Shown one piece after another: positions 12,100 through 24,174 of a stretch of 64,000 nt of DNA. The DNA is from Coniferiporia sulphurascens (taxonomy: Eukaryota > Basidiomycota > Agaricomycetes > Hymenochaetales > Hymenochaetaceae): NCBI GenBank assembly GCA_002794785.1, contig NBBA01000021.1, positions 372,001 to 436,000 of the forward strand, in the 5' to 3' direction. The translations under genes were made by a program, and so were the position numbers. Numbering within the stretch: position 1 is the stretch's first letter; each line of letters begins with the position of its first letter. Under the pieces are notes generated by a model, which made no database searches, was not told where the DNA came from, and was given only the letters and a program-made list of their open reading frames with translations.

Positions 12100-13188
12100 A
12101 TGGCGTCGACCGCCCAAGTTTCGAGCGAATCAGAGTCTGCGTCCGCAGAGTTGCGGCCCCAGGCGGGCCCGTTGCCGCGGAAGAGGGGGGAGATAGGCTT
12201 CCGGGAGAGCGTACTCAGGCAGGACAATGAGGGGGAAGTCTCGCAAAGTACGGCCTGGTTACCCGCGCGCCATCCCGCAGACAGAGACCACTCGCCCGCG
12301 CCGCCAGTAGCACCGTCATCTGGGGGGACAGAGACAACCTCTTCCCCCGCAGGTCTCACGATTACTTCGTCTACTCGCAAACCCCCGGAGCATAATGCTC
12401 TCCTTTCCTGGTTGGATCCGCGTCCCTCTCTGAACAAAATTAAATTTGGCGGGATTACCCTTGCCACCATTATCCGGTTCTGCCTCCAGCTGGCATTTAT
12501 CGGAGGCTCAATTGCCGCATGGGTTGTTGTCGCACGGAAACTCGGGAGTAGCAATAGTTCCGCTACCGACGCCAGCCCAGCCGACGGAAGCAGCTCAGGG
12601 AGCGATGGGTCCTCCAATGCGCCCTCCAATATCGGCGGGTCTGCAAGCATCTTCGTACACGTCGTGTTCGCCATCGCGGTGCTAACGCAATTACTTTTCT
12701 TGGAGCGGTGTATTTTCTTCCTGCGTGCCCAGCGTTACGCAGCAATGCATCCAGAAGGCTCACCGAGCGGCAGTTTGAGCTCCCGTATCGGCATGGCGTT
12801 CGTACCGTGGAATCGGCCGCCCCTACCGACGTACGCCGCCGCGCTCGCGCAGAGCGGTGTCGGCACTGGCGACGTCGAGGATAACGCGATTGCGATTGCC
12901 CCTCCGCCTGCATATGGAAATACACGCGGCAGCACACTTGTCCTTGCGGGCTTCATACGCAATAGTCTGCGGGCAGCGACGGGCGCTGGCAGAGGCGGTC
13001 CGGATACGCTTTCACTCGCTGAACTGGGCGAGGAGGACGTGGAGATTTCGCAAAGAGGACGTCCTGTCAGCTACCGCAGCACAGATGAGGAGTGGGAAGA
13101 GCGCTGCGACGCAGAGAGGGCGCTCAGGCTGGCGGATACGCTGGAGAGGCTGGAGAGTACAAATTCTGGCACACGGACCCTTCACTGA
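12100..13188 (+). CDS. Two-pass membrane protein with a PPxY motif, function unknown
   Basis: A single uninterrupted frame of 362 residues. The N-terminal about 90 residues are polar and Pro/Ser-rich. They are followed by a cytosolic-looking segment (LLSWLDPRPSLNKIKFGG) and two hydrophobic helices at about residues 118-148 and 183-210, separated by a Ser/Gly-rich loop. The C-terminal tail has WNRPPLPTYAAAL and PPPAYGN; PPAY is a canonical PPxY motif of the kind bound by WW domains of Rsp5/Nedd4 ubiquitin ligases. I recognise it as a conserved uncharacterised agaricomycete protein but not by name. A role as a membrane adaptor or Rsp5 substrate is inference. Long antisense frames over this gene are shadows. 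Confidence 0.8.
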   Translation: MASTAQVSSESESASAELRPQAGPLPRKRGEIGFRESVLRQDNEGEVSQSTAWLPARHPADRDHSPAPPVAPSSGGTETTSSPAGLTITSSTRKPPEHNALLSWLDPRPSLNKIKFGGITLATIIRFCLQLAFIGGSIAAWVVVARKLGSSNSSATDASPADGSSSGSDGSSNAPSNIGGSASIFVHVVFAIAVLTQLLFLERCIFFLRAQRYAAMHPEGSPSGSLSSRIGMAFVPWNRPPLPTYAAALAQSGVGTGDVEDNAIAIAPPPAYGNTRGSTLVLAGFIRNSLRAATGAGRGGPDTLSLAELGEEDVEISQRGRPVSYRSTDEEWEERCDAERALRLADTLERLESTNSGTRTLH

Positions 13189-14160
13189 CTGCTGTAGGAC
13201 AACTAACTTTATCAATCCTTATAACTTCGTTCTGTAGTTCATTTCTTCGCGAATAACACCCGGTAGTATATCGTCAATGTCCGTAAATTAAAAACTCGTG
13301 GATACTGTATGATGTTGCTGCTACATCTAGGGTCGTCCTGATAAAGTGTAGGATTCACATGCATCGTAAACATTGAACTAGTCGCTGCAAACTTCGGTAT
13401 ACGCGGATAATTTGGCTCGACAAGAAGACATGCTGAAAATATCAATGACCCTAGTTCCCCCAATCTTACCCTAGACATTTCAGCGCCAGTAATATCGGAA
13501 AAGAAAGTACACGGTTTTCCTGCCACTGACTGTTAGTACTTCCCTCCTCGCTGTTGTTCTAAAACATTGCTGCGGAGTCCGGGCTGCCAGTGCCTTATTC
13601 TTGGCCATGTCCGATTAAAAGTACTGAGCTCAAGATCGAGACAGATAAACACTAGGTATAGCCATTGAATCCCGGGAGGACTAGTTACATAAAATTGAAA
13701 GAGTGACTGACACAGCGAAACATAATCCTGGTTTTTACTAGACTCGGATCATCATCATGAGTTTTGGGCGAATGTATCACGTGCTGAGCAAGTGATGCAT
13801 CAGAAATAAGACGCAATTGTCCATTAGTCAACTGAGCGCATGTATACACGCTCATAATTCAGATAGGAAAAGTATAGTTGAATGCGAAGATTTGTGCCGA
13901 TACGCTGCCGTACTCCAGTCCATGTGGCCGACCCAGTTTATTTACAGGCACGGTGGCAACCACATTACCCCGAAAGGAAATTATGTGACTGCCCCCGCTT
14001 AGAGAGACGGGTCAACAGTTGTCAGTTGGGCCCTTAAGCTGAGACTAGGGGATTATTTGAGACAAGTTACCTGCTCTGCTCGGGATTCGACTGAGGATAG
14101 CTTCAGCCGCCTGTTTGCAAGTACTCGGGCAGTGCGAGATTCCTGAAAATATCCGCAGCC
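13189..14160. other. Intergenic region, no gene recognised
   Basis: About 970 bp between the membrane protein stop and the peptidase start; the 3' flank of one and the promoter of the other. Short frames here have no recognisable domain. Confidence 0.5.
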
Positions 14161-17100
14161 ATGCGTGTGCGCTGCTTGCTTCTCCTACCCTTTCTAGGTG
14201 CAACCCTCGCAGCCTCCGAGGCCCAGCAGCCACTGGCCCTCCAAGAGTCTCCGTCGACACAGAGCAAGAACAACATGCTGAATTGGAAAAGCGACGACTT
14301 TGCGTTTAAAACTGGCAGTGACATCTTCTCCCCCAAGGACCTCGTTGAACTGCCCAGACCCGGCGCGGGCATCGCGAATGCTGCTGGCGATCTGGCGATC
14401 GTGCCCGTGAGCACATACGCATTTAAAGACAAAAAGTGCGTATTTCAAATACTTCTTATTTGTATCGGTGTCTTCTCGGTCGGAATGCCTTATTTTGGGG
14501 GCTGAAGGGGATCAGCAACATCAGCAACATGCGCGAGACCGAGGCACTAGGCACTGCCTATACCTTATGCCTTTCGCGATACATCATGATTGAGTCGCGA
14601 TAGCATTATTTCCTGCCTGTGTTCGTAAGGAAACAGCGATGTGGTAGCCTAGTGCTTCTACAATGCTTGAAACCTTGTCATTACCCTCCGGAGGAAAGCG
14701 GTGTTCGCGCACTCCTGAAGCCCTCCCCTCTTTTCGGCTCTGATCGTCGAGGGTCTTCGATATAATCTGGCTTAATATAAGACCACGCGTAAAAAATGCG
14801 GCAGAGATGACATCCTGCACGCAATCGTCAATCCCGTTATTTCATTTGTTGAAAGGGGCTTGCATAGTCTATTCTGCTTATATTCTACGACTGCACTTGA
14901 GCCGGTAGTAAAACCTGGAGTCGTCTTTCTTATCTGTTTTTATTAAATCATCGAATCGAAAGATAACCGACCTGTTAAACCTATTCACATCTTTACTAAC
15001 CTATTTTCACAGGAACAATAAATCCATCTGGATCGCGTCGCTGGAGTCGACTGCATCGCAGCTGGAAATCCCGCTTGCAAATGGTGGAGACACGTTCTGG
15101 CTGGACGATCGCACCATTGGGCATGTCGTTGCTGGGTCTGATGGCAAAGGACACGAGCTTTACGCGATTCCCGTCAAGTTTGAATCTCAAACGCTGCGGG
15201 CACCCGAGAGCCCCGTCCTTGCAGGCTCTTTCCCTGCAGGTGTCATCCCGGCGAACTTCAAGTATGCAAGCGGCGCGACACGCCTCGTCTTTTCTGCATA
15301 CGTGTATGCGGACGGCGACCTCGCAACAGTAAAGGAGCAAAACGAAGCGTATGAGGCGCGTGGAAACACCGCTCTTGTATACGACGAGACATATGAACGT
15401 CACTGGGATACGTGGACTGGTCCTAAGCGTTCAAAGTTATTCAGCGTGCAGCTCGCAAAGAGTAAGAATGGCAAGTGGACGTTGGGGGACGAATTTGCGG
15501 TACCGTTGAGAGATTATAAGCATGTAAGTGATTTGCGATTAAGTCGACGTTATGGTGTACTAACATCGCACAGGATGTCCCGGTTGAACCGTTTGGCGGG
15601 ACGGACGACTTTGATGTCTCGAACACCCACATCATTTACACCACGAAAGACCCTGAGCTCCCTGCAGCCTGGCACACTAAGCAAAATGTGCGCCGCTTGC
15701 TTTCACGTCGACCGTCTTTAACTGTTTCCTCCAGATCTACATCGTGGACCTTCTGGGCAAGAACCCGGCGCGTGAACTGACCTCAGGAAAACAGGGTGCT
15801 ACGCGCAACCCTGTGTTCAACCGTGCGGGAACGAAGGTTGCTTGGACCGAACTTGCACAGGATGGCTACGAGTCAGACCGAGCACAGATTGTCGTGTACG
15901 ACCTCGCGAAAGAAGTGCGCTACACGCTCACGCCGAACTGGGACCGCTCGGCGGACGCACTCGCATTCACTCATGATGATACCGCAATTGTGTTCACCGC
16001 GGGCGACGTAGCACACATCAAGCTATTCAAACTCGCGCTCCCACCGACACCCGAGGCAAGCACGAGCGAACTACCGGAGGAGTACCGAGATGCGATCCCG
16101 ACACCGCTTACGCACGGGCACGTAGCGTCCGCGCCACAGGTGCTGCCGGGCGGGCGTGTGCTATTTACCCAGTCCTCATTAGTGTCACCGAACGATGTCT
16201 TCATCTTGCGCGGGCTCTCAACTGCGAATGCGGACACAGCCGAAATCTCGCAGATCACCCGTTTCACGTCCGCTAACTTGCAGGGCAAGAACCTTGACAG
16301 AGGGGCGAGTTTCTGGTATACGGGCGCGAATGGTCATGATGTCCAGGGCTGGACGGTGAAGCCGTTTGGGTGGCGCTCGGGTGCTAAGAAAGCATTCCCT
16401 GTTGTGCTGCTGATTCATGGTGGCCCACAGGGAGCATGGGAGGACCAGTGGTCGACGCGATGGAACCCGAATGGTAGTAGACTATTTCTTGAAGACGACT
16501 CCAAGTAAAGCTGACTTGTCTTGAACAGTGTTTGCGCAGCAGGGATACTTTGTTGTTGCGATTAACCCAACAGGTTCATCTACTTTTGGACAAGGTGGGT
16601 CGATATACATGTTCATCTTCATATCACATTACTCACATCTCCTACGCAGAGTTTACGGATGCCATCACGGAAGACTGGGGCGGTAAGCCCTTCGAGGACT
16701 TGCGTTTGGGTTGGAAGTATATTCAGGAGAAGTACCCCGAGGTGAGCTTCCGGAGCCACTGCCTTACGGAGGCATGTACTAATCTCCGTTGAAATTGGTA
16801 GATTGATGCCGACCGGGCGGTCGCGGCGGGCGCAAGCTGGGGAGGATACGCAATTAAGTGAGCCTGAATCCGCATATCGGAGGATGACCACTCCAATGGG
16901 CTTGAGCGCTGATGGCCTGCCTTCTCTTCGAATCCCAATTCTGTCCGCAGCTGGATCCAGGGCCATCCAGAGTACGGGTTCGGATTCAAAGCACTGGTCT
17001 GCCATGACGGCGTGTTCGACTCGCCGTACAACGGTTTCTCGACTGATGAGCTCTTCTTCGTACGTTTGTTCCCCGTCACTCGTCACCCGCGCACGCTAAC

Positions 17101-17651
17101 GATAGGCGTTTACTATTCTGCTTTTGTGATCGGACGTAGTTCAATCACGACTTTGGTGGACGACCGTGGGATCCGAAAACTAAATTGCTGACAGAGAAGT
17201 GCGCTAACTTGACTAGTAACTTAGGGAGATGCTGATGGACCGGAATCAATTAACGTACCTTACCTCTTTGACGATAGGTTTAGCCCTTCTAACTATGTGG
17301 CTAATTGGTCAACGCCGCAGCTGATCATCCATGGGTCCAAAGACTACCGTCTGCCGGACACAGAAGGCATTGGCGCGTTCCACGCATTGCAACAGTGCGT
17401 TTTTATTGTCCGTTCCTATCACCCCTTTTTGTGTTTTTTATTATCAGCAAGGGTAAGAAAGATGATGCTGATGGCTTGATGACAGGCGCGGGATTCCTAG
17501 TCGGCTTGTAATATTTCCGGACGAGAACCACTGGGTGTTGAACCACGGGAACAGCCTCAAGTGGCATTACGAAGTCTTCCGTTGGTTTGACAAGTTTATC
17601 GGCGAAAACGCTACTGCGAGCGGAAGGGGCAATGTGGCGGGCGCGAATTAG
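14161..17651 (+). CDS. DPP5: Secreted dipeptidyl-peptidase V (S9 prolyl oligopeptidase family)
   Basis: Removes N-terminal dipeptides from peptides outside the cell. A signal peptide (MRVRCLLLLPFLGATLAAS) opens a protein of roughly 770 residues. Exons begin 14161-14435, 15013-15533, 15574-15687 and 15735-16473, then seven more short ones run to 17651. A beta-propeller-like region (WTELAQDGYESDRAQI, ADALAFTHDD, RVLFTQSSLVSPNDVF) is followed by the alpha/beta-hydrolase domain. Visible there are the oxyanion region PVVLLIHGGPQG, the nucleophile motif GASWGGYAIN (Ser), HGSKDYRLPDTEG (Asp) and PDENHWVLNHGNS (His), so the triad is complete. It converges with the small gene at 17845. Intron 1 is ten times longer than the others. 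Confidence 0.95.
14436..15012 (+). other. Unusually long first intron (577 nt) of the dipeptidyl-peptidase gene
   Basis: Donor GTGCGT and acceptor TTTTCACAG join AAA-AA to G-AAC in phase, while all other introns of this gene are about 40-110 nt. The intron holds no recognisable gene; a decayed insertion is possible but no inverted-repeat ends were seen. Confidence 0.7.
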
Positions 17652-17844
17652 TGAAAAAAATGTCAAAAAAATGTTTCGTCGGCTTGTACGCTTGGAAGCT
17701 TGAAGGAGGAAGGGAAATGGAACGCCTGGGAATTTTTGGAAGAAGACAAATACAATCGCGTATTGAAGCGCTGTTGCACGTTTTCTAGGTACAATTTTTT
17801 TCATTACTTCTCCTGAAAAAAACGAGAGAGAAGTTCACTGGCAA

Positions 17845-18257
17845 TTACGCCCTCGATGTGCTATCGCTGTCGTCAATGAGCCGGTTCTGCGCATCAAGCA
17901 CCTTCTGACGACCAAAGATGTCCTCGCCCATCACGCCATCTGGGATCTCATCTGCGTTCGCCTCGTCCATTGTTGGTGCCTTCATGCCAGGCTGCGTGCC
18001 GCCGATTTTTTCCGCTCCTTCGGGCACATTCTAAGAGTGGAAACAAGATTAGAAAGTCAGGCGAGGCATCTTCTCGGATTCTGGAGGAAAGGCATACATA
18101 CATGAGGCGGGCTGCGCATCATGTCCTCGTGCATGTCGTGGTCGGTCGTCTGTGGGCGACCAACGACCTGCTCGGTCTTCTTGAACATCCGCGCTTCGTC
18201 GGCCGTGCCGCTGCGCGCGTCCACTTCGTCGCTGCGTCGACGTTGTGCGTGCGACAT
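17845..18257 (-). CDS. Small conserved-looking polar protein, function unknown
   Basis: Exons 18257-18102 and 18030-17845 join in phase through a GT-AG intron, giving 113 residues. The protein is highly charged, with no signal peptide or membrane segment, and has features such as DMHEDMMRSPPH, GAEKIGGTQPGMKAPTMDEA and GEDIFGRQKVLDAQNRLIDD. The start at 18257 is the first ATG of the frame. It is convergent with the peptidase gene, with under 200 bp between stops. I do not recognise the family; it looks disordered and could be a small nuclear or cytosolic factor. Confidence 0.65.
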
Positions 18258-19835
18258 ACTTTGCACGTTTGTGAGATATTATTTCGTTTTTACGCGAGTT
18301 GGCTGTGATTTGTGTTCTGGCTCGTTGGTGGTAGAGATTAAATGCTTAACCGTATAATATTCATCGTACTTTATAAACAGTCCTCCCTCCACTGGGCCAC
18401 CCTGGAACCAACTGAGCGTCAGAAGTGATCGTATTTCACGTCGGTATGACGTCAGGACTTTCACTCATGCAAGATGACTAAGCAATCGACGGGTATGTTA
18501 TCCTCACGTTTTTCGTTGCATTCTCTAGTTGTACTCCTAAGCTAAAAACTAATATAACAAGCAAAATATAGTTACTAGTACTGTCCTTATCATGTCCCGT
18601 TTTACAAATTTCTTAGAATCCCCAATTCTTACACCACACTTACGGCACTGGGAAAATTCGTACGGACTGCCGGTACGAAGTGTGTCGAGTACTGTCTGGC
18701 CATTTTTCTTAAGAGGTCCTTAGGATATTGCTGTCTTATAGAGGCGGGTTCTTTGCAAGAGGGGGGCAGACGATAGGACAATAATACTTAAAGGACAACG
18801 AACTCCAAATATAAATCAGCATGGACATGTCCTCACGTATACTTCGGACTTGTGGCTCGAACATTCCCGATGTCCCACCGCGTGGACTGAGAGTGTATTC
18901 ACATAATCTTATTTTTCCTTCAAATAATTAAGGTTTGTCGCTAGTCCAAATTTTCCGCTCTCTCACACTTTATGGGAAAGGTCCGGCATGATAGTAAATT
19001 GATTTACTCCCAGGGTTAGCGTTAGCGTGTGCTGTATCTATTGCGGGATGATTGGCAGACCAATGGCCCCGGGACAATGGGAAAAGTGGGAAGGTCAGAA
19101 GCCGGGTACTGGACGAGCTCCGGAGATCGATAAGCTGGGAGTTACGAGAGATAAAGGAATTGTAAGGTTGCAAGGTGTGGTCGAGAAGGACAGCCATATA
19201 GCGGATGATGTTAGGTTTGGTTTGAATGATTGAGGAAGACGCCTCCGGCTAGATAACATGCAAGTACTCGAGGGAATCGCGTAGGATAAATGGGTTCAGT
19301 ACAAGGGGTGTGAGTGGACCGGACAGAAACGTGTGGCCAGAAGATATAAGCGTAACATAGAGTTGTGGAATGGAGAAGGCTCTCAGGACTTCTAAACTGA
19401 CGATTTTAAAGTATGTCGGCCGCGCTGAATGCTAGTGTAGCTCCAGATCATCGCCGCAACGCTACCCACAACGGGGCCCTTTTGAAAGGGCCGTAATTTC
19501 TAGCTCAGAAAATTAAGGTGCTTATCCAACTCGGTTGAAGCTTATTTGATATGCACGAAAATAGCGTCTGGGGAAGGCGTCAAGAAAATGTAGTTTTGGC
19601 ACGTACCTTCGCGCAAAATAATTAACAACAAACGGAGGCCGGAAAGACTAATAGCCGAGTGCTCCAGGTGACCATGAAAATTCCAGACAATAAAATAACA
19701 CCGCCGTCCCTCCCGGATATCGGAAGATATTCAAAATTCGAAGAGGGGCGGCGTGATTAATGCGAGGGTGAGTCCCCCAGCTACCCGGAGTGTTGAACGA
19801 GTAGCGAAGTAAGTCTAGACCAAGGGAGAGAAAAG
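18258..19835. other. Intergenic region, no gene recognised
   Basis: About 1.6 kb between the small gene and the decayed ARP6 copy. No frame shows domain signals. A GC-rich hairpin GGCCCTTTTGAAAGGGCC (about 19475-19492) is the only local structure I noticed. Confidence 0.5.
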
Positions 19836-21745
19836 TTATTGCTTGATTAATTTGTTAGAACTTGCGGAAGTTGTCCTCGTTCCCGATATCCTCGACTTCC
19901 TTCCGCTGCTAGTCTTGCTCTTTTGGCCTTCGCCTCCCCACGATCCAGCCTTCGTCGCTTTCTTCTTATCCGTGCCTCTTGTTTCCTGCTCTTCCTCCTG
20001 CCCTCTCAGTTCGCCTGCCATGAGCTACCTGCAAACCTTTTTCCAAAAACGTTACTCCCGAACTCTTGGTACTCGGCACGCGTGATCACTTCATTTGTGA
20101 ATCCGGTCTGGCGCGCGAACTCGGCTCCTGGCGAATACGCTTCGCTAATCGGGTTGAAGATGTAAAGATAACCATTGGCTGCTGAGTCGTGACGGCTTAC
20201 TATGTAGGAGAATCTGTACATGCGCATATCTTGATCTATGAGCGCCCGTGCTTCTCAATTCAGACATTCTGCACACAAATGAAGGTACTCGGAAGCGCCC
20301 CAGACCAAGCCTATATGGGAATCCCACAGTCGCTGTTGGGGACCAAGGGGCCTCACGTCGCCGCCGACCAGGCCGATGTTCGACCAAAATAGTCCTAGAA
20401 TGTCTTCTGGCAGCGAAGAGATCGCGTCTGCAATCGCAATGGCGACTCCCGACTGAGCCAGACCTAGTAGAAGATTGATGACTCGATAGACCTTAGCATA
20501 TTCATTTATATCGTGCGTGAAACCTAGAAGAAACCCCACCAATGTTGCCGGGTCTGAATAGGACTCCCGGAACGGAATCCCGACCGCAGCCCATTCACGG
20601 CACATCACCATCCGCATTCAGCATTTCGCCATCCTACCAGTAATTTCACATGAACGATCCTTCGTGAACCTTGACAGCACGTACTCTCGAACGACTTTAG
20701 CCAATTGGACCCTCGTAAGCTTCTGGTGGAATAAGCCAAAGTAGAGACCTTCAATTAGCGGCATACCCACCAAATAGATTCCATCTTTCCTGCGATCTGC
20801 AAAAACTCCCACTGCCGTCAGACTGCACAGATGGCAAGATAACTAAAAAATATTCACTTACGTGGATAGTCAGAAGCTTTTCGCTAACATCAACTTGGTT
20901 GACAATTGACGAAGAGAATATTCAAACAGCATCTGCCCTACTCGCCTTTATTAGGGCATTTCTCCACATGATCTGCTCGCTCACGGCTGAACTAAACCCA
21001 TAATCGACGATCAGCATACACACAGGATAAAAAAGAGGGGCTTTTTTCCTGTTTCGGTCTAGGTAACCATGTGGCACTAGAGATTCCGTAGAATGAATAA
21101 GAAAAATGCGTCGGTCGGAAGGTATGTTGGACCGAATCTCAGAGCGTGGGGTAAATCCACACGTGTAGCCAAGATATGCCTAGAAGTCATGTCCTTTGAG
21201 TACGAGTTAGTTGTAATGCCCTTATACGGAGGAGGAGGATCGAAGTACGGACCGAGCGAGGACACGTCAGAGAGGGGGGGTCATCTGCGTGAGTCAATGG
21301 CCATACAGCCTGGTGTTCAAAGCCAAACCATCCTGGAGACCGTTCTCGGGATAAACCCGACCTTGAGATTCTAATCTGTCAAATAGCCCTTTATGATAGT
21401 GAAGATCCGACGCTTCCCTTACGCAACGTACGAGGAGTCGGATGCACCCTCTTGAAACGGCAGACAAAAATGGAGGGAAGCGGAATCTTTGCGCAAGCCA
21501 AGGACGTGTCTAAACATTGTATTCTTTTCACTTTGTCTGTCCCACGATGGTACGGGTAGCTATACTATTGTGCGTCGGCATTGACTTGAATGGAATGTGC
21601 GTGAGTTTTCAGAAGAGCTAGTAGCTCTATGCCACACACCTCATGCCGCAGCCCTGCAGGTGTGTCCTCCTTAAGGTTCATGGTCTTTGATTTGGTGGTT
21701 GATGCGCCGAATTGAAGCCTGACAACTGGCCACGGCTGCCGTGCC
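19836..21745 (-). pseudogene. ARP6: Decayed full-length copy of ARP6 (actin-related protein 6)
   Basis: The reverse complement aligns with all nine exons and the introns of the intact ARP6 at 35937-37886, in order, up to the start codon region near 21742. The start ATG is lost. The first-exon frame is broken, the GT of the second-to-last intron's donor region is weakened (GTGAGG to GTGGGA), the last intron's TTTTTTCCAG acceptor is changed, and several indels and stops interrupt the frame. The part encoding the [18 protein letters not shown] and [12 protein letters not shown] segments (about 20365-20510) is still about 93 percent identical to the intact copy, while the N-terminal part is only about 70 percent identical. 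A short translatable C-terminal piece remains but is unlikely to be functional. Confidence 0.85.
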
Positions 21746-22353
21746 TCCGCGCGAGTTTTTATCGCTGAAACGGCCCACAGGCTACAGCAGCCGATGACCG
21801 TGGACTCGGACGCGTTATTGGGTAGGCTGCAGTCGCGTGCCCCGAGTGAACAGGTTACATGTCACACAGGACACGAGCCGTCACAGCAACGAGACCGTGA
21901 CAGTGACCGAGCTTGTCAGGGCGGCGCCGCATCTGACGCAGGCCTACTTTTGGTACCGACCCGCGCTGGTCTAAGTACACAGTAAACATTGGCCATCTAC
22001 TCGACGACTCTCGCAACGTCGTTTGGCTGCCCTATCCAAGATACTCACATTTTCGGGTCCTTTCTCTCTTCTGAGAAGCCTCATTCTACCGCATTTGAGT
22101 TCAAGTTTATCTGTATTCAGCCTACTGCCTGGTCCAGGGTGCGTGTATCAAACCGTAACTACGCAAAGCATCACCGCTCAGCACTTTTTTTACATTCCGC
22201 ACGCGCCTTTCAGACTACTTGCAGGTACTGCACAACTCGATTAAAGCCTCATTCTGACAATCTGCCGTTAACGGTCCGTGTGATGATACATATATATCCA
22301 GTCATCAATTGCTTTACGATTCGGCGCATCATCACTCTTCTACTAGGCAAGAC
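21746..22353. promoter_or_regulatory. Divergent upstream region between decayed ARP6 and intact TANGO2
   Basis: Homologous in inverted orientation to 35395-35936. The best-kept blocks are GACGACTCTCGCA (near 22000), CCGCATTTGAGTT (near 22090) and CTGCCGTTAACGGTCCGTGTG (near 22260). It should hold the TANGO2 promoter. Confidence 0.55.
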
Positions 22354-23535
22354 ATGTGCATCGGGCTGTGGTCTTTGGACAATCCAGATTATGCGCTGTA
22401 CGCCGCGGCAATGCCAACCTATTGAATACTGAATGCTCCCTGGTTCGACTGCTCAAGCGCCTCTCTGTAGAATCCTTTGCACGAATCGCGACGAGTATCT
22501 CTCGCGTCCCACGATCAATGCGCATTTTCACTCATTTGGATATGAGCGAGAACCTGGAGACGCCTACGTTCTGTCAGGTCGAGATGTCCAGGCAGGGGGT
22601 TCCTGGTTTGGTATCAATCGCGACGGCAGAGTGGCGATGTTGTGTGTAACAAACACACATTTGTCTTATTTGAGTTAAGGCTGACAGGGGGTCAAGGACA
22701 AATATCACAGAACAGCATCGCCCATACGGGTCATCGCGGGGTCATCTGGTTTCCTCATTCCTGCTTCCGGACGCTCCTAGTGTAAAGCGATACACGGATA
22801 GTTTGGCTGAATCGGCCTCAGGTGGATACTCCGGGTTTAACATGCTAGTACTATCTCCGTCGAGGAATGCAGAGACAGGACAAGTCGCGTACGGGGACGC
22901 AGCATTGATCACGAATTCTGGGGGTGGCGGTACGATAACGAGTCGATGGCTCCGGAGTGAAGAACGGAGGATTGGCGGAGTCTCGAATGGCGTGGACGGA
23001 GAAGGCGGAGCCGAATGGCCCAAAGTAAAGGAGGGCATTTCTCGATTAAACGATATTTTGTTTGAAGGGGAACGGGAGCATGTGGCGTCAGGCGAGGGGC
23101 TTGTGGACGAGCTGTTTGAGCTACTATCGTGAGTCCTCAATTTTCTTCAATGCTTAGCTGGGATTTCCCTTTCCCCCCATAAGAATCGTTCTTAATCCCA
23201 AATATAATTTACTTCCTGTATGCGTCAGGTGCCATCCGGAAAAGTTGCCGACCAATCGTTCCCAGCTACGAACATCGATTCAGATTCCACCCCTGTGCAT
23301 GTCGGCGAGTCTGTTACCGGATGCGCCTGCGACCGGTCAAGAATATTACGGGACGCGCCTTTCAACAGTCCTTCTAGTGCAGGGGGACGGCAGCGTTACG
23401 TTCATCGAGAGAGATATATGGAAGTTGAATGAGGAAGGGAACTTGGCTCGAGGCGATCCTAAAGATACGCGAGTCTTCCGCTTTCGCTTGAATGATAAGG
23501 CGACCGGAGAAGATAGGGACTTGACCGAGATATAA
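22354..23535 (+). CDS. TANGO2: TANGO2/NRDE family protein
   Basis: Exons 22354-22397, 22471-22641, 22697-23128 and 23229-23535 join in phase to 317 residues. The N-terminus MCIGLWSLDNPDYALILCTN runs straight into the family-defining NRDE motif, then YLSRPT, LSGRDVQAGGSWFGI and GRVAMLTNITE. Further on come SRGHLVSSFLLPDA and YSGFNMLVL, and near the end YYGTRLSTVLLV and VTFIERD, all TANGO2 hallmarks. Animal TANGO2 is linked to mitochondrial, lipid and haem homeostasis and Golgi organisation, but the biochemical activity is unsettled; NRDE resembles an Ntn-hydrolase nucleophile region. The start is fixed by the short first exon, whose donor is GTACGC. It is divergent from the decayed ARP6. This is the intact member of a pair; the decayed copy is at 34335-35394. 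Confidence 0.92.
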
Positions 23536-24174
23536 CATTTAAAAGTACGCGTATATCTTTGACATAACAAAAAGGAAATTAGGGCTGTAGATGTAGTCGA
23601 CAATCATCGGCACGTCTTCGACGGCCCATTCTGGTGTGGATGGACACCGTCATCGATATGCGGCCGCATCTTCTTCCTCCGTTACGGAGCGTGCGGCACG
23701 ATACAAACTTGGGCGACTCTGCCTTCATGACAGTGGTGCTATTTGAAGCTAATTTTTTTGAGGAAGGATCAGGCTTCGACCCCTCGGGGTAGTCCGAAAA
23801 ACCGCGCAGGGCATCAAGGGGGGAAAGAACATGATGCGAAGTCAAGCCTTTCGATTTTGGGACCTTCATTCAGGGCGTTTAGCTCCCGGGCTTCTGTGGA
23901 ATTTTCACTAAGGGAATATGAACTTATTCAAAGAATAAATCGGGTAATCCACGAAAGCGCCGCTATAGAACGCCACTCTTTTTCTGTCCCTTCATTTAAT
24001 CCACCGGGCACCCTACTCTATAAGCGATGTAGCAACGAGGACCTTTGTAACTTTGTAAGAATACATCGAAGACGAACACGGACAGGAAACATGGTTGGAA
24101 ATGCATGAGGAAGCATTTGTCAGTGATTTAATTGATATGTAACGCGAGTGATAGTTATTGTATTACACGGGAAG
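23536..24174. other. Convergent intergenic region
   Basis: About 640 bp between the stops of TANGO2 and the phosphatidylserine synthase gene. Frames on either strand lack domain signals. Confidence 0.5.

Larger units (their letters stand above)
19836..23535. repeat. Left arm of an inverted duplication (ARP6-TANGO2 divergent pair)
   Basis: The arm holds, from left, a decayed ARP6 (minus), about 610 bp of shared upstream region and an intact TANGO2 (plus). Its reverse complement matches 34335-37886 along essentially the whole length, including introns and the intergenic part (shared strings such as GACGACTCTCGCA and CTGCCGTTAACGGTCCGTGTG). Divergence varies from under 10 percent to about 30 percent along the arm by eye. 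Confidence 0.85.

Noticed and set aside
11874..12674. 266-residue antisense frame over the two-pass membrane protein gene
   Set aside because: The plus-strand frame has two clear membrane helices and motif structure; the antisense frame has low-complexity content and overlaps it completely.
13239..13526. 95-residue minus-strand frame downstream of the membrane protein gene
   Set aside because: No signal peptide, domain or splice partner; it is of a length expected by chance.
19836..21745. RIP-like C-to-T mutation as the cause of ARP6 decay
   Set aside because: Differences between the copies include many transversions and indels with no obvious C-to-T bias; RIP is also not typical of agaricomycetes. 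A counted substitution matrix would settle it.
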